Notes: generated by a model from the sequence alone, not told the origin. DNA of 64,000 nucleotides from Streptomyces changanensis (GCF_024600715.1 NZ_CP102332.1:2108001-2172000); one strand, 5' to 3'; positions 30,866 to 39,699 are shown, counted from the first letter of the stretch. Program-made: numbers and translations.

Positions 30866-32260
30866 GTGCGCAGCGCCATGCAGGACACCGTGACCGCCCC
30901 CGCCGAGCCCCTGGCGCACGTGCTGAAACGGCGTCATCTGACGATGCTCGGGCTGGGCGGGGTGATCGGCGCCGGGCTGTTCGTCGGTTCGGGCGCGGGG
31001 ATCGCGGTGGCCGGGCCGGGCATCGTCCTGTCGTACCTGATCGCCGGGGCGCTCGCGACGCTGGTGATGCGGATGCTGGGCGAGATGTCGGCGGCGATGC
31101 CCGCGTCGGGGGCCTTCTCGGTGCACGCCGAGCGGGCACTGGGCCGTTGGGCGGGGTTCTCGGTGGGCTGGCTCTACTGGCTGCTGTTGGTGGTGGTGCT
31201 GGCGGTGGAGGCGACGGGCGCGGCGCGGATCGCGGCCGGGTGGCTGCCGGTGGTGCCGCAGTGGGGGTGGGTGCTGCTGTTCATGGTGGTGTTCACCGCC
31301 GCGAACCTGGCCGCCGTCCGCACCTTCGGCGAGGCGGAGTTCTGGTTCGCCGCCCTGAAGGTCGCGGCGATCGTCGCGTTCCTGCTGATCGGTGTCGCGG
31401 CGGTGCTGGGCTGGCTGCCGGGGCGCGAGCCGGTGGGGATGACGAACCTCACGGGGCAGGGCGGGTTCCTGCCGAACGGCTGGGCGGGGGTGGTCTCCGG
31501 GGTCCTGGCCGTGGTGTTCGCCTTCGGCGGCCTGGAGGTGGTGACGATCGCCGCCGCCGAGTCGGACGACCCGGCGCGCAACGTGGCGCGGGCGGTGCGC
31601 AGCGCCGTGTGGCGGATCCTCTTCTTCTACGTGGGGTCGATGCTGGTCGTCGTGGCGCTGCTGCCGTGGACGCAGATGCGGCCGGGGCTCAGCCCGTACG
31701 TCATGGTGCTCGACGCGGTGGGGGTGCCGGCGGCCGGTCAGGTGATGGACGTCGTGGTGTTCGTGGCCCTGCTGTCGGCGCTCAACGCCAACCTGTACGG
31801 GGCGTCGCGGATGGTCTTCTCGCTCGCCGAGCGGGGGGAGGCGCCGCGGGGGCTGCTGGAGGTGTCGGCGGGCGGGGTGCCGCGGCGGGCGGTGCTGGCG
31901 TCGGTGGCGTTCGGGTTCGCCTCCGTGCTGCTGAACCTGAAGTGGCCGGATTCCGTTTTCCTCTACCTGCTCAACTCCGTGGGGGCCGTCCTGCTCTTCG
32001 TCTGGGCGCTGATCGCGGTGTCGCAGCTGCGGCTGCGGCGCCGGATCGAGGCGGCGTCGCCGGAGTCCTTGACGCTGCGCATGTGGGGCTTCCCGTGGCT
32101 GACGTGGGCGGCCCTGGCCGGGATGACCGGGGTGCTCGTGCTGATGCTGCGGGAGGACGCGACCCGTCCGCAGGTGCTGTGGTCCAGTGGCGCCACGGCG
32201 GCCGTGGTGGCCGTGGCGCTGCTGCGCGAGCGGCGGTCACGGCGGACACGGCGGGCATGA
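30866..32260 (+). CDS. Amino acid permease, APC family (second of three paralogues)
   Basis: A 464-residue APC permease. RRHLTMLGLGGVIGAGLFVGSG and GAFSVHAERALGRWAGFSVGW match the flanking paralogues closely. The start is uncertain: GTG at 30866 has GAGG 5 bases upstream (30857-30860), while the ATG at 30878 lacks a well-spaced site; an upstream ATG at 30764 would add a non-homologous leader. Composition is more GC-rich and Val/Leu-heavy than in the third copy. It is divergent from bioY. Confidence 0.88.
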   Translation: MRSAMQDTVTAPAEPLAHVLKRRHLTMLGLGGVIGAGLFVGSGAGIAVAGPGIVLSYLIAGALATLVMRMLGEMSAAMPASGAFSVHAERALGRWAGFSVGWLYWLLLVVVLAVEATGAARIAAGWLPVVPQWGWVLLFMVVFTAANLAAVRTFGEAEFWFAALKVAAIVAFLLIGVAAVLGWLPGREPVGMTNLTGQGGFLPNGWAGVVSGVLAVVFAFGGLEVVTIAAAESDDPARNVARAVRSAVWRILFFYVGSMLVVVALLPWTQMRPGLSPYVMVLDAVGVPAAGQVMDVVVFVALLSALNANLYGASRMVFSLAERGEAPRGLLEVSAGGVPRRAVLASVAFGFASVLLNLKWPDSVFLYLLNSVGAVLLFVWALIAVSQLRLRRRIEAASPESLTLRMWGFPWLTWAALAGMTGVLVLMLREDATRPQVLWSSGATAAVVAVALLRERRSRRTRRA

Positions 32261-32320
32261 CGACGCTTTCCGGACAACCGGTGATCACCCTCCGCTTGTG
32301 ATGTTTCCGTGGGCAGGGCT

Positions 32321-32333
32321 TCACAATGTGTGA
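32321..32333. promoter_or_regulatory. Palindrome TCACA-ATG-TGTGA
   Basis: A perfect 5-bp inverted repeat with a 3-base spacer, about 100 bases before the third permease start. It is flanked by ATGTTTCC (32301-32308) and its reverse complement GGAAACAT (32352-32359). Possible regulator site; the regulator is unknown. Confidence 0.45.
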
Positions 32334-32434
32334 GCGCTGTGTCCGTATAGCGGAAACATGTTCCCTGTGGCCGGGGCCCGCATCGACACTGTGGCGTCCC
32401 TTCCACCTCCCCCGATACGGAACAGGGCCCATCC

Positions 32435-34036
32435 ATGTCTCGGACCTCCGCGCCCGCCGAACCGGCCGCCGTCGACGACAGCCCGCACGAGGGCGGCACG
32501 CCGGTCACCGACGTGCCGCTCACGCACGGGCTCAAGCAACGCCACCTGTCGATGATCGCCCTCGGCGGTGTGATCGGCGCCGGCCTCTTCGTCGGCTCGG
32601 GTTCCGCCATCGCCGCCGCGGGCCCGTCGATCGTCGTCGCCTACGCGATCTCCGGCCTGCTCGTCATGCTGGTGATGCGCATGCTCGGTGAGATGTCGGC
32701 GGCCAACCCGGCGTCCGGCTCCTTCTCCGTCCACGCGGAGCGGGCCATCGGCCCGTGGGCGGGCTTCACCGCGGGCTGGGCCTTCTGGTTCCTGCTGTGC
32801 GTGGCCGTCGGCCTGGAGGCCATCGGCGCCGCGAAGATCGTGACCGGCTGGCTGCCGGGTGTGCCCGAGTGGTCGATGGTCGCCCTGTTCATGCTGGTCT
32901 TCTGTGTGACCAACCTGGCCGCCGTGAAGAACTTCGGCGAGTTCGAGTTCTGGTTCGCCGCGCTGAAGATCGGCGCCATCGCCCTCTTCCTCGTCATCGG
33001 CCTGCTGGCCATCCTGGGCCTGCTCCCGGGCACGGACTCCCCCGGCATGACGAACCTGACCGGTCAGGGCGGCTTCCTGCCGAACGGCAGCGAGGGCCTC
33101 ATCGTCGGCCTGCTCGCCTCCGTCTTCGCGTACGGCGGTCTGGAGACCGTCACCATCGCCGCCGCCGAGTCCGAGCACCCCGTGCAGGGCGTCGCCAAGG
33201 CCGTCCGCACGGCGATGTGGCGCATCGCGGTCTTCTACATCGGCTCCATGGCGGTGATCGTCACGCTGATCCCGTGGAACAGCAAGTCGCTCGCCAACGG
33301 CTCCTACGTCGCCACCCTGGAGCACCTGGGCCTGCCGGCCGCCGGCGAGATCATGAACGTCGTCGTCCTCATCGCGCTGCTCTCCGCGATGAACGCCAAC
33401 ATCTACGGCGCCTCCCGCATGGCCTGCTCCCTCGTGGCGCGCGGCCAGGGCCCGAAGGGGCTCGGCAGGATCTCGGGCGGCGTGCCGCGCGTCGCGGTGC
33501 TGACCTCCTCGGTCTTCGGCTTCCTCTGCGTGCTGCTGAGCTACTGGCGGCCGGACGACATCTTCATGTGGCTGCTCAACATGATCGGCGCCATCATCCT
33601 GGTCGTCTGGTTCTTCATCGCCGTCTCCCAGCTGGTGCTGCGCCGCCGCCTGGAGCAGGAGGCGCCGGAGAGGCTGGCCGTGCGGATGTGGGCGTACCCC
33701 TACCTGACGTGGGCCGCGCTCGCCGGCATCGCCGCGGTGTTCCTGCTGATGGCCCGCGAGGAGGGCACCCGGACGCAGCTGTACTACACGGGCGGCCTGG
33801 TCATCTTCCTCGCCGTGCTCGGCTACGCCCACCAGCGGATGACCGCCGGCACCGCGACCGCCGCGGCCGCCGCCGGCGTCCCCGCCGCCGCGCCGGCCGC
33901 CGCCGAGCCGAAGGCCGCCGAGCCCAAGGCGAAGGCCGCCGAGCCGAAGGCCGACGAGCCCACGCCCGCCGCCACTCCGGGGGCCGGGAACGGCGGGACC
34001 GAGGCGGCCGCGAAGCCCGCCAAGGCCGACGACTGA
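32435..34036 (+). CDS. Amino acid permease, APC family (third paralogue, with charged tail)
   Basis: A 533-residue APC permease. LKQRHLSMIALGGVIGAGLFVGSG opens the first helix and SGSFSVHAERAIGPWAGF follows, as in the paralogues. It differs from them in a C-terminal tail of about 60 residues made of Ala/Pro/Lys/Glu repeats (PKAAEPKAKAAEPKADEP), probably cytoplasmic and disordered, and an N-terminal Asp/Pro-rich segment. Start ATG at 32435 with a weak binding site. It ends in a hairpin with a T-run. Confidence 0.9.
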   Translation: MSRTSAPAEPAAVDDSPHEGGTPVTDVPLTHGLKQRHLSMIALGGVIGAGLFVGSGSAIAAAGPSIVVAYAISGLLVMLVMRMLGEMSAANPASGSFSVHAERAIGPWAGFTAGWAFWFLLCVAVGLEAIGAAKIVTGWLPGVPEWSMVALFMLVFCVTNLAAVKNFGEFEFWFAALKIGAIALFLVIGLLAILGLLPGTDSPGMTNLTGQGGFLPNGSEGLIVGLLASVFAYGGLETVTIAAAESEHPVQGVAKAVRTAMWRIAVFYIGSMAVIVTLIPWNSKSLANGSYVATLEHLGLPAAGEIMNVVVLIALLSAMNANIYGASRMACSLVARGQGPKGLGRISGGVPRVAVLTSSVFGFLCVLLSYWRPDDIFMWLLNMIGAIILVVWFFIAVSQLVLRRRLEQEAPERLAVRMWAYPYLTWAALAGIAAVFLLMAREEGTRTQLYYTGGLVIFLAVLGYAHQRMTAGTATAAAAAGVPAAAPAAAEPKAAEPKAKAAEPKADEPTPAATPGAGNGGTEAAAKPAKADD

Positions 34037-34054
34037 CCCGTTCGCACCGTCCAC

Positions 34055-34093
34055 GGGGGAGGCCCCGGCGCTCGTCGCGCCGGGGCCTCCCCC
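34055..34093 (+). terminator. Terminator of the third permease
   Basis: GGGGGAGGCCCCGGCGC (34055-34071) pairs exactly with 34077-34093; loop of 5, followed by TTT. A conventional intrinsic terminator. Confidence 0.88.
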
Positions 34094-34173
34094 TTTCGGC
34101 GCACCCCCGCACGACCCCCGGACCTACGACGAAGGGCTGATCAACTCGACGGGCCGCTGCTGCTAGCCTGCAC

Positions 34174-34190
34174 CTGCACATAGGTTGCAA
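34174..34190 (+). promoter_or_regulatory. Putative Nur (nickel) box of sodF
   Basis: CTGCAC-ATAGG-TTGCAA matches the Streptomyces Nur consensus tTGCaa-N5-ttGCAA, with exact spacing, 21 bases before the sodF ATG. Nur is known to repress sodF when nickel is present. Motif seen; function inferred by orthology. Confidence 0.7.
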
Positions 34191-34211
34191 TAAGCAGTCG
34201 GAGGCTCGGCC

Positions 34212-34847
34212 ATGGCGATCTACACCCTTCCGGAACTTCCCTACGACTACGCGGCGCTGGCGCCCGTCATCAGCCCGGAGATCATCGAGCTGCACCACGA
34301 CAAGCACCACGCCGCGTACGTCAAGGGCGCGAACGACACCCTGGAGCAGCTGGAGGAGGCGCGGGACAAGGACCAGTGGGGGGCCATCAACGGCCTCCAG
34401 AAGAACCTGGCCTTCCACCTCTCGGGCCACATCCTGCACTCCATCTACTGGCACAACATGACGGGCGAGGGCGGTGGCGAGCCGCTGGAGAAGGACGGCG
34501 TCGGCGAGCTCGCGGACGCGATCGCCGAGTCGTTCGGCTCCTTCGCCCGCTTCAAGTCGCAGCTGACCAAGGCCTCGGCGACGACTCAGGGTTCCGGCTG
34601 GGGCGTCCTCGCCTACGAGCCGGTCAGCGGCCGCCTCATCGTGGAGCAGGTCTACGACCACCAGGGCAACGTCGGCCAGGGCTCCGTCCCGATCCTGGTC
34701 TTCGACGCCTGGGAGCACGCCTTCTACCTCCAGTACCGGAACCAGAAGGTGGACTTCATCGAGGCCATGTGGCAGGTCGTCAACTGGCAGGACGTGGCCA
34801 AGCGCTATGCCGAGGCGAAGGACCGCACGCCGCTCATCGCCCCCTGA
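34212..34847 (+). CDS. sodF: Superoxide dismutase, Fe/Mn type (SodF)
   Basis: A 211-residue cytoplasmic enzyme that converts superoxide to oxygen and peroxide. The metal ligands align as H28 ([11 protein letters not shown]), H76 (HILHSIYW), D165 and H169 ([12 protein letters not shown]). The sequence is of the actinobacterial SodA/SodF type. In Streptomyces the iron enzyme is the alternative to nickel SOD, and the upstream Nur-like box supports this role. Start ATG at 34212 with GGAG at 34200-34203. A strong terminator follows. Confidence 0.95.
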   Translation: MAIYTLPELPYDYAALAPVISPEIIELHHDKHHAAYVKGANDTLEQLEEARDKDQWGAINGLQKNLAFHLSGHILHSIYWHNMTGEGGGEPLEKDGVGELADAIAESFGSFARFKSQLTKASATTQGSGWGVLAYEPVSGRLIVEQVYDHQGNVGQGSVPILVFDAWEHAFYLQYRNQKVDFIEAMWQVVNWQDVAKRYAEAKDRTPLIAP

Positions 34848-34916
34848 CGGCCCACCGCGCCCAGGTCGTCCTGCTCGTGATCGTCTTCTCACCCTTCACG
34901 TGGCAGGCGGATGGAG

Positions 34917-34957
34917 GAACGGCCCCCCGCGAGGACAGGACTCGCGGGGGGCCGTTC
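34917..34957 (+). terminator. Terminator of sodF
   Basis: A 17-bp perfect stem (34917-34933 with 34941-34957) with a 7-base loop, about 70 bases past the sodF stop. Confidence 0.85.
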
Positions 34958-35024
34958 GGCGTGTCGGGACCCGGTGGGCGGGACCGGTGACCCGGGAGCG
35001 GGCCGGAGCCGATGACCGGGGCCC

Positions 35025-35066
35025 GGGAGGGCGGGACCGGTGACCGGGAGGGCGGGACCGGTGACC
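35025..35066. repeat. 21-bp tandem repeat, two exact copies
   Basis: The unit at 35025-35045 (GGGAGGGCGGGACCGGTGACC pattern) is repeated exactly at 35046-35066. Degenerate copies with GGGACCGGTGACC flank it from about 34977 to 35080, between the sodF terminator and the DsbA-like gene. Confidence 0.85.
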
Positions 35067-35096
35067 GGAGCCGGTGGCCGGGCCCGGTCGTGGGGC

Positions 35097-35732
35097 TCAG
35101 TCGAAGATCGGACCCTCGGTGCGCGTGCGCTTGATCTCGTAGAAGCCGGGCGTCGACGCCACCAGCAGCGTGCCGTCCCACAGCCGCGCCGCGGCCTCGC
35201 CCTTGGGCGCGGGGGTGACGACCGGTCCGAAGAAGGCGACCTCCGTGCCGTCGGGGCCCGGCACCGAGATGACCGGCGTGCCGACGTCCTGGCCGACCTT
35301 GTTGATGCCTTCCTTGTGGGAGGCGCGCAGCTCCGCGTCGTACGTGTCCTTCTCGGCGTACTCCAGCAGCCCGGCCGGCAGCCCGGCGTCCGCCAGGGCG
35401 GCGGCCATCGCCTCGCGCGTCGGGCCCAGGCCCTCGTTGTGGAAGCGGGTGCCCATCGCCGTGTACAGGCGGCCGAGCACCTCGGGGCCGTGGAGCTGCT
35501 CCGCCGCGACGGCGACCCGCACCGGGCCCCAGGCCTGCGTCGCGAGCATCTCCCGGTACTCCTCCGGAAGCTCGTCGAGCTTGTTCTCGTTGAGGACGGC
35601 GAGGCTCATCACGTGCCACCGCACGTCCACCGGGCGGACCTCCTGGACCTCCAGCATCCAGCGGGACGTCATCCACGCCCACGGGCACAGCGGGTCGAAC
35701 CAGAAGTCGGCGGTGGTCCTCGTCTCGGGCAT
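35097..35732 (-). CDS. DsbA-like thioredoxin-fold oxidoreductase (Rv2466c/mycoredoxin-like)
   Basis: A 211-residue thioredoxin-fold protein of the DsbA/FrnE type. It resembles M. tuberculosis Rv2466c, a mycothiol-dependent reductase, along its length ([42 protein letters not shown]). The active-site motif is C16-P-W-A19, so the resolving cysteine of CPWC is missing and only a monothiol mechanism is possible. Start ATG at 35732. It lies downstream of sodF on the other strand and is divergent from the aminopeptidase, consistent with a redox role. Confidence 0.88.
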   Translation of the reverse strand: MPETRTTADFWFDPLCPWAWMTSRWMLEVQEVRPVDVRWHVMSLAVLNENKLDELPEEYREMLATQAWGPVRVAVAAEQLHGPEVLGRLYTAMGTRFHNEGLGPTREAMAAALADAGLPAGLLEYAEKDTYDAELRASHKEGINKVGQDVGTPVISVPGPDGTEVAFFGPVVTPAPKGEAAARLWDGTLLVASTPGFYEIKRTRTEGPIFD

Positions 35733-35881
35733 CTCTCTCCTCGGATCCGGGCGTCGCGCGGGGAAGGTGCGGTGCGCTCCACCGCGACAACACCGGGGGG
35801 CGACGAGGGCATTCCCGCTTATCGCGCGTCCGGCAGCGTGGGAGGATCACCGCCGAACCAACGAGCCACGAAGGAGTGCCC

Positions 35882-38458
35882 GTGCCCGGTGAGAATCTGT
35901 CCCGCGACGAGGCCCGCGAGCGGGCCGCCCTGCTGTCCGTCGACGGGTACGACGTCGCGCTCGACCTGCGGTCCGCCGTCGGGGAGGGCGAGGAGCGGGA
36001 GCGTACGTTCCGGTCCGTGACGACCATCCGGTTCCGCTGCGTGACCCCGGGCGCGGGCAGCTTCGCGGACCTGGTCGCCCCCTCGGTGACCTCGGTCACG
36101 CTGAACGGGCGGGAGCTGGACCCGGCGGCCGTCTTCGACGGGGCGCGGATCGCCCTGGACGGCCTCGCCGAGGAGAACGTCCTGGTGGTGGACGCGCAGT
36201 GCGCCTACAGCCGCACCGGCGAGGGCCTGCACCGGTTCGTGGACCCGGAGGACGGCGAGGTCTACCTGTACACGCAGTACGAGCCGGCCGACGCGCGTCG
36301 CGTCTTCGCCAACTTCGAGCAGCCCGACCTGAAGGCCCCCTACCGCTTCGAGGTGACGGCGCCCGAGGGCTGGACGGTGTGGAGCAACGGCGCGGAGGAG
36401 TCCCGCGAGGCGGGCGTGTGGCGGTTCGCGGAGACCCGCCCCATCTCCACGTACATCACCTGCGTCGTCGCCGGGCCGTACCACCACGTCACGGACGTCT
36501 ACCGGCGCGGCGACCTGGAGATCCCGCTCGGCGCGATGTGCCGCAAGGGCCTCGCCCGGCACTTCGACGCGGAGGACGTCTTCCTCGTCACCAAGCAGGG
36601 CCTCGACTTCTTCCACGACGCCTTCGACTACCCGTACCCCTTCGGCAAGTACGACCAGGCGTTCGTGCCCGAGTACAACCTCGGCGCCATGGAGAACCCC
36701 GGCATGGTCACCTTCCGCGAGGAGTACATCTACCGGGGCAAGGTGACCCGCGCGGCGTACGAGCGGCGGGCCAACGTCATCCTCCACGAGATGGCGCACA
36801 TGTGGTTCGGCGACCTGGTCACCATGAAGTGGTGGGACGACCTGTGGCTGAAGGAGTCCTTCGCGGACTTCATGGGCACCTTCTCGATGGTGGAGGCGAC
36901 CCGGTTCACCAACGGCTGGACCACGTTCGCCAACAACCGCAAGGCGTGGGCGTACCGCGCGGACCAGCTGCCGTCGACGCACCCGATCACGGCCGACATC
37001 CGCGACCTGGAGGACGCCAAGCTGAACTTCGACGGGATCACGTACGCCAAGGGCGCGGCCGTGCTGAAGCAGCTCGTCGCCTACGCGGGCCGGGAGGCGT
37101 TCCTGGAGGGCTCCCGCCGGTACTTCAAGCGGCACGCGTACGGCAACACGACCCTCGGCGACCTGCTGGCCGTACTGGAGGAGACCTCCGGGCGGGACCT
37201 GAAGGCGTGGTCCCGGTCCTGGCTGGAGACCTCGGGCGTCAACGCCCTCACGCCGGTCCTCACGTACGACGAGGCGACCGGTGACGGTGACGGGGCGGGG
37301 ACGGCCGGCGGGCGCGTCGCCGAGCTCGTCGTCGAGCAGGACGGCGCCGAGCCGCGCCCGCACCGCGCGGCGGTCGGGCTGTACCGGCTGGAGGACGGCC
37401 GGCTGGTGCGCTACGCCCGCGCCGAGGTGGACGTCACGGGGCGGCGCACCACCGTGACCGAGCTGGCCGGCGCCGAGCGGCCGGCGCTGGTGCTGGTCAA
37501 CGACGAGGACCTGACGTACTGCAAGGTCCGCTTCGACGAGGGGTCGCTCGCCACGCTGCGGGCCCACCTCGGCGACGTCGACGACCCGCTGGCGCGGGCG
37601 CTGTGCTGGTCAGCGCTGTGGAACATGACGCGGGACGCCCTCATGCCGGCGCGGGACTTCGTGGCGCTGGTCCTGGACTTCGCGGGCCGCGAGACCGACA
37701 TCGGCGTGCTCCAGATGCTCCACGCGTGGGCGCGGACGGCGCTCGTCCACTACGCGGTGCCCGCGTGGCGCGCGACGGGCGGCCGGCTCCTCGCCGAGGG
37801 CGCGCTGCGCGAGCTGCGGCAGGCCGAACCCGGCAGCGAGCACCAGCTGACGTGGGCGCGGTTCTTCGCGTCGGTCGCTTCGGCGGACGCCGACCTCGCC
37901 CTCCTGGAGGGGTTGCTGGCGGGCACGGAGAAGGTCGACGGACTCGACGTCGACCAGGAGCTGCGCTGGGCGTTCCTGGAGCCGCTCGCCGCGCACGGCC
38001 GCGCCGACGAGGCGGCGGTCGCGGCGGAGCTCGCCCGGGACGACACCGCGTCGGGCAAGCGGCACCAGGTGCGCTGTCTGGCGGCCCGGCCGTCGGCGGC
38101 GGTGAAGGCGCAGGCGTGGGCGCAGGTCGTGGAGTCCGACCGGCTGTCGAACGCGCTGGTGGAGGCGGTGATCTCCGGGTTCGCGCAGCCGTCGCAGCGG
38201 GAGCTCGTCGCGCCGTACGCGCAGAAGTACTTCGCGGCCATCGAGCGGGTGTGGGCCGAGCGGTCGATCCAGATCGGGATGGACGTGGTGCGCGGGCTGT
38301 TCCCGTCGCTCCAGGACGACCCGGCGACGCTGGAGGCGACGGACGCGTGGCTCGCCGCGCACGAGGACGGCGCGCCGGCGCTGCGCCGCCTGGTGCTGGA
38401 GGCGCGGGACGACCTGGCCCGCGCCCTGCGCGCCCAGGAGTGCGACGCCGCGGCCTGA
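35882..38458 (+). CDS. pepN: Aminopeptidase N, M1 family (copy A)
   Basis: An 858-residue zinc metallopeptidase removing N-terminal residues from peptides. GAMEN (268-272) binds the peptide N-terminus, HEMAH (302-306) and E325 (LKESF) bind zinc. The C-terminal ERAP1-like helical domain is complete. The GTG at 35882 is chosen because AAGGAG (35871-35876) lies 5 bases before it and the second PepN starts in the same way (VPG-x-NL). Cytoplasmic; no signal peptide. A full paralogue lies 8 kb downstream. Confidence 0.95.
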   Translation: MPGENLSRDEARERAALLSVDGYDVALDLRSAVGEGEERERTFRSVTTIRFRCVTPGAGSFADLVAPSVTSVTLNGRELDPAAVFDGARIALDGLAEENVLVVDAQCAYSRTGEGLHRFVDPEDGEVYLYTQYEPADARRVFANFEQPDLKAPYRFEVTAPEGWTVWSNGAEESREAGVWRFAETRPISTYITCVVAGPYHHVTDVYRRGDLEIPLGAMCRKGLARHFDAEDVFLVTKQGLDFFHDAFDYPYPFGKYDQAFVPEYNLGAMENPGMVTFREEYIYRGKVTRAAYERRANVILHEMAHMWFGDLVTMKWWDDLWLKESFADFMGTFSMVEATRFTNGWTTFANNRKAWAYRADQLPSTHPITADIRDLEDAKLNFDGITYAKGAAVLKQLVAYAGREAFLEGSRRYFKRHAYGNTTLGDLLAVLEETSGRDLKAWSRSWLETSGVNALTPVLTYDEATGDGDGAGTAGGRVAELVVEQDGAEPRPHRAAVGLYRLEDGRLVRYARAEVDVTGRRTTVTELAGAERPALVLVNDEDLTYCKVRFDEGSLATLRAHLGDVDDPLARALCWSALWNMTRDALMPARDFVALVLDFAGRETDIGVLQMLHAWARTALVHYAVPAWRATGGRLLAEGALRELRQAEPGSEHQLTWARFFASVASADADLALLEGLLAGTEKVDGLDVDQELRWAFLEPLAAHGRADEAAVAAELARDDTASGKRHQVRCLAARPSAAVKAQAWAQVVESDRLSNALVEAVISGFAQPSQRELVAPYAQKYFAAIERVWAERSIQIGMDVVRGLFPSLQDDPATLEATDAWLAAHEDGAPALRRLVLEARDDLARALRAQECDAAA

Positions 38459-38459
38459 C

Positions 38460-38515
38460 GGGCGGCGGGGAGCGGGCGGCGGGGAGCGGGCGGCGGGGAG
38501 CGGGCGGCGGGGAGC
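38460..38515. repeat. 14-bp tandem repeat, four exact copies
   Basis: GGGCGGCGGGGAGC repeated at 38460, 38474, 38488 and 38502, starting one base after the pepN stop, followed by degenerate GGAAGCCGGA words up to about 38570. Confidence 0.9.
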
Positions 38516-38536
38516 GGAAGCCGGAGGCCGGCTTCC
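38516..38536 (+). terminator. Hairpin after pepN copy A
   Basis: GGAAGCCGG (38516-38524) pairs with CCGGCTTCC (38528-38536), loop AGG. Likely terminator of the aminopeptidase gene. Confidence 0.6.
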
Positions 38537-38601
38537 GACAGCCGGAAGCCGGAGCCGGAAGCGGAAGCCGGGCGAAACTTCCATCATCGGCAATCGAACG
38601 T

Positions 38602-38617
38602 CCGTCCTTTAGGACGG
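38602..38617. promoter_or_regulatory. Palindrome CCGTCC-TTTA-GGACGG
   Basis: A perfect 6-bp inverted repeat around TTTA, 72 bases before the start of the AbiEi-like gene. A candidate operator, possibly for the wHTH protein encoded just downstream. Confidence 0.45.
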
Positions 38618-38688
38618 GCTCGTCCCGGATTGTCGACGGGCGTGTAACAGCGGTTAGGAGGGCGGGAGTCGGCGGGCACTTCCCGAGC

Positions 38689-39699
38689 ATGAAGAACACC
38701 CCGCTTCCCCCCCGCCCCCTGTCCGACCTCTCCGACGCGCCCCGCCGCGTCCTGACCGCCGCGCAGCTGCGGGCGCACGGCGTGCCCGCCGCCGAGGTCG
38801 CCGCCCAGAGCCGGCCGGGCGGCCCCTGGCAGCAGCTGCTGCCGGGGGTGTACCTGCTGCACCCGGGGCCGCCGACCAGTGACGAGCGGCTGCACGCCGC
38901 CCTGCTGTACACGGGGCGGCGGCCCGGTCCCGCCGACGGGGCCGGGTTCGGCGAATCCATGATCACGGGGCTGGCGGCGCTCGCGCTGCACGGCTTCCGG
39001 TCCGCTCCCCGGCTGCTGTCGCTGGACCGGGTGGACGTCCTCGTGCCGCGCACCCGCCGGCTGCGGTCCACCGGCTTCGTCCGGATCGTGCGGGCGTCGG
39101 CCCACGAGCCTCCCGCGGCCGAGGAGTTGACGGGGCTGCCCGTCGCGCCGGTGGCGCGCGCGCTGGCGGACGCCGTGGAGGGCCTGACCGACCCGCGGAC
39201 CGTGCGCAGGCTGCTCACCGAGGCCGTGCGCGAGGGGTACTGCGAGCCGGCCCCGGTGGTGCGGGAGCTGTCCCGGGCCCGGCTGCTGTCCCGGCCGCAC
39301 GTGGTGGACGCGGTGGACTCGCTCCTCGCCGAGGGCCGGGCGGTGGCGGAGGAGCGGCTCTACGCGATGGTGCGGGATCACGGCCTGCCGGACCCGGTGT
39401 GGAACGTCGACCTGCGGCTGCCCGGCGGACCGCACCTGGGCGGGGTGGACGCCTACTGGCCGGACCACGCCGTGGCGGTGGAGCTCGACACGCGGGCGCC
39501 GCACCGGGACGAGGACGCCCTGCGGTCGGAGTACACCCGCAAACGCGAGTACCTGGAGCGGCTGGGGATCACGGTCGTCCACCTGACGCCGCGCAAGCTG
39601 CGTGACGCCGCCGACCAGCAGGCCGTCGTGGTGCGGACCGCCCTGATGGCGGCCGGCGATCGCGCGCCGGCCGCCTACGTGGTGGTCCTGCCGCGGTGA
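38689..39699 (+). CDS. AbiEi antitoxin-like wHTH protein with C-terminal nuclease-like domain
   Basis: A 336-residue protein. The N-terminal 100 residues (RRVLTAAQLRAHGVPAAEVA, then WQQLLPGVYLLHPG) resemble the winged-helix of AbiEi-type antitoxins. The middle (RIVRASAHEPP, TGLPVAPVARALADAV) is the usual AbiEi C-domain, and the end (VDAYWPDHAVAVELDT...YTRKREYLERLGITVVHLTPRKL) looks like a DUF559/Vsr-like restriction-endonuclease fold. No AbiEii toxin gene is adjacent, so it is a solitary antitoxin-like protein, common in actinobacteria; role unknown. Start ATG at 38689; the binding site is unclear. Confidence 0.8.
   Translation: MKNTPLPPRPLSDLSDAPRRVLTAAQLRAHGVPAAEVAAQSRPGGPWQQLLPGVYLLHPGPPTSDERLHAALLYTGRRPGPADGAGFGESMITGLAALALHGFRSAPRLLSLDRVDVLVPRTRRLRSTGFVRIVRASAHEPPAAEELTGLPVAPVARALADAVEGLTDPRTVRRLLTEAVREGYCEPAPVVRELSRARLLSRPHVVDAVDSLLAEGRAVAEERLYAMVRDHGLPDPVWNVDLRLPGGPHLGGVDAYWPDHAVAVELDTRAPHRDEDALRSEYTRKREYLERLGITVVHLTPRKLRDAADQQAVVVRTALMAAGDRAPAAYVVVLPR

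Noticed and set aside
32341..32363. A possible GlnR nitrogen-control box (GAAAC) before the third permease
   Set aside because: Only one half-site fits; the partner gTnAc at the required 6-base spacing is absent.
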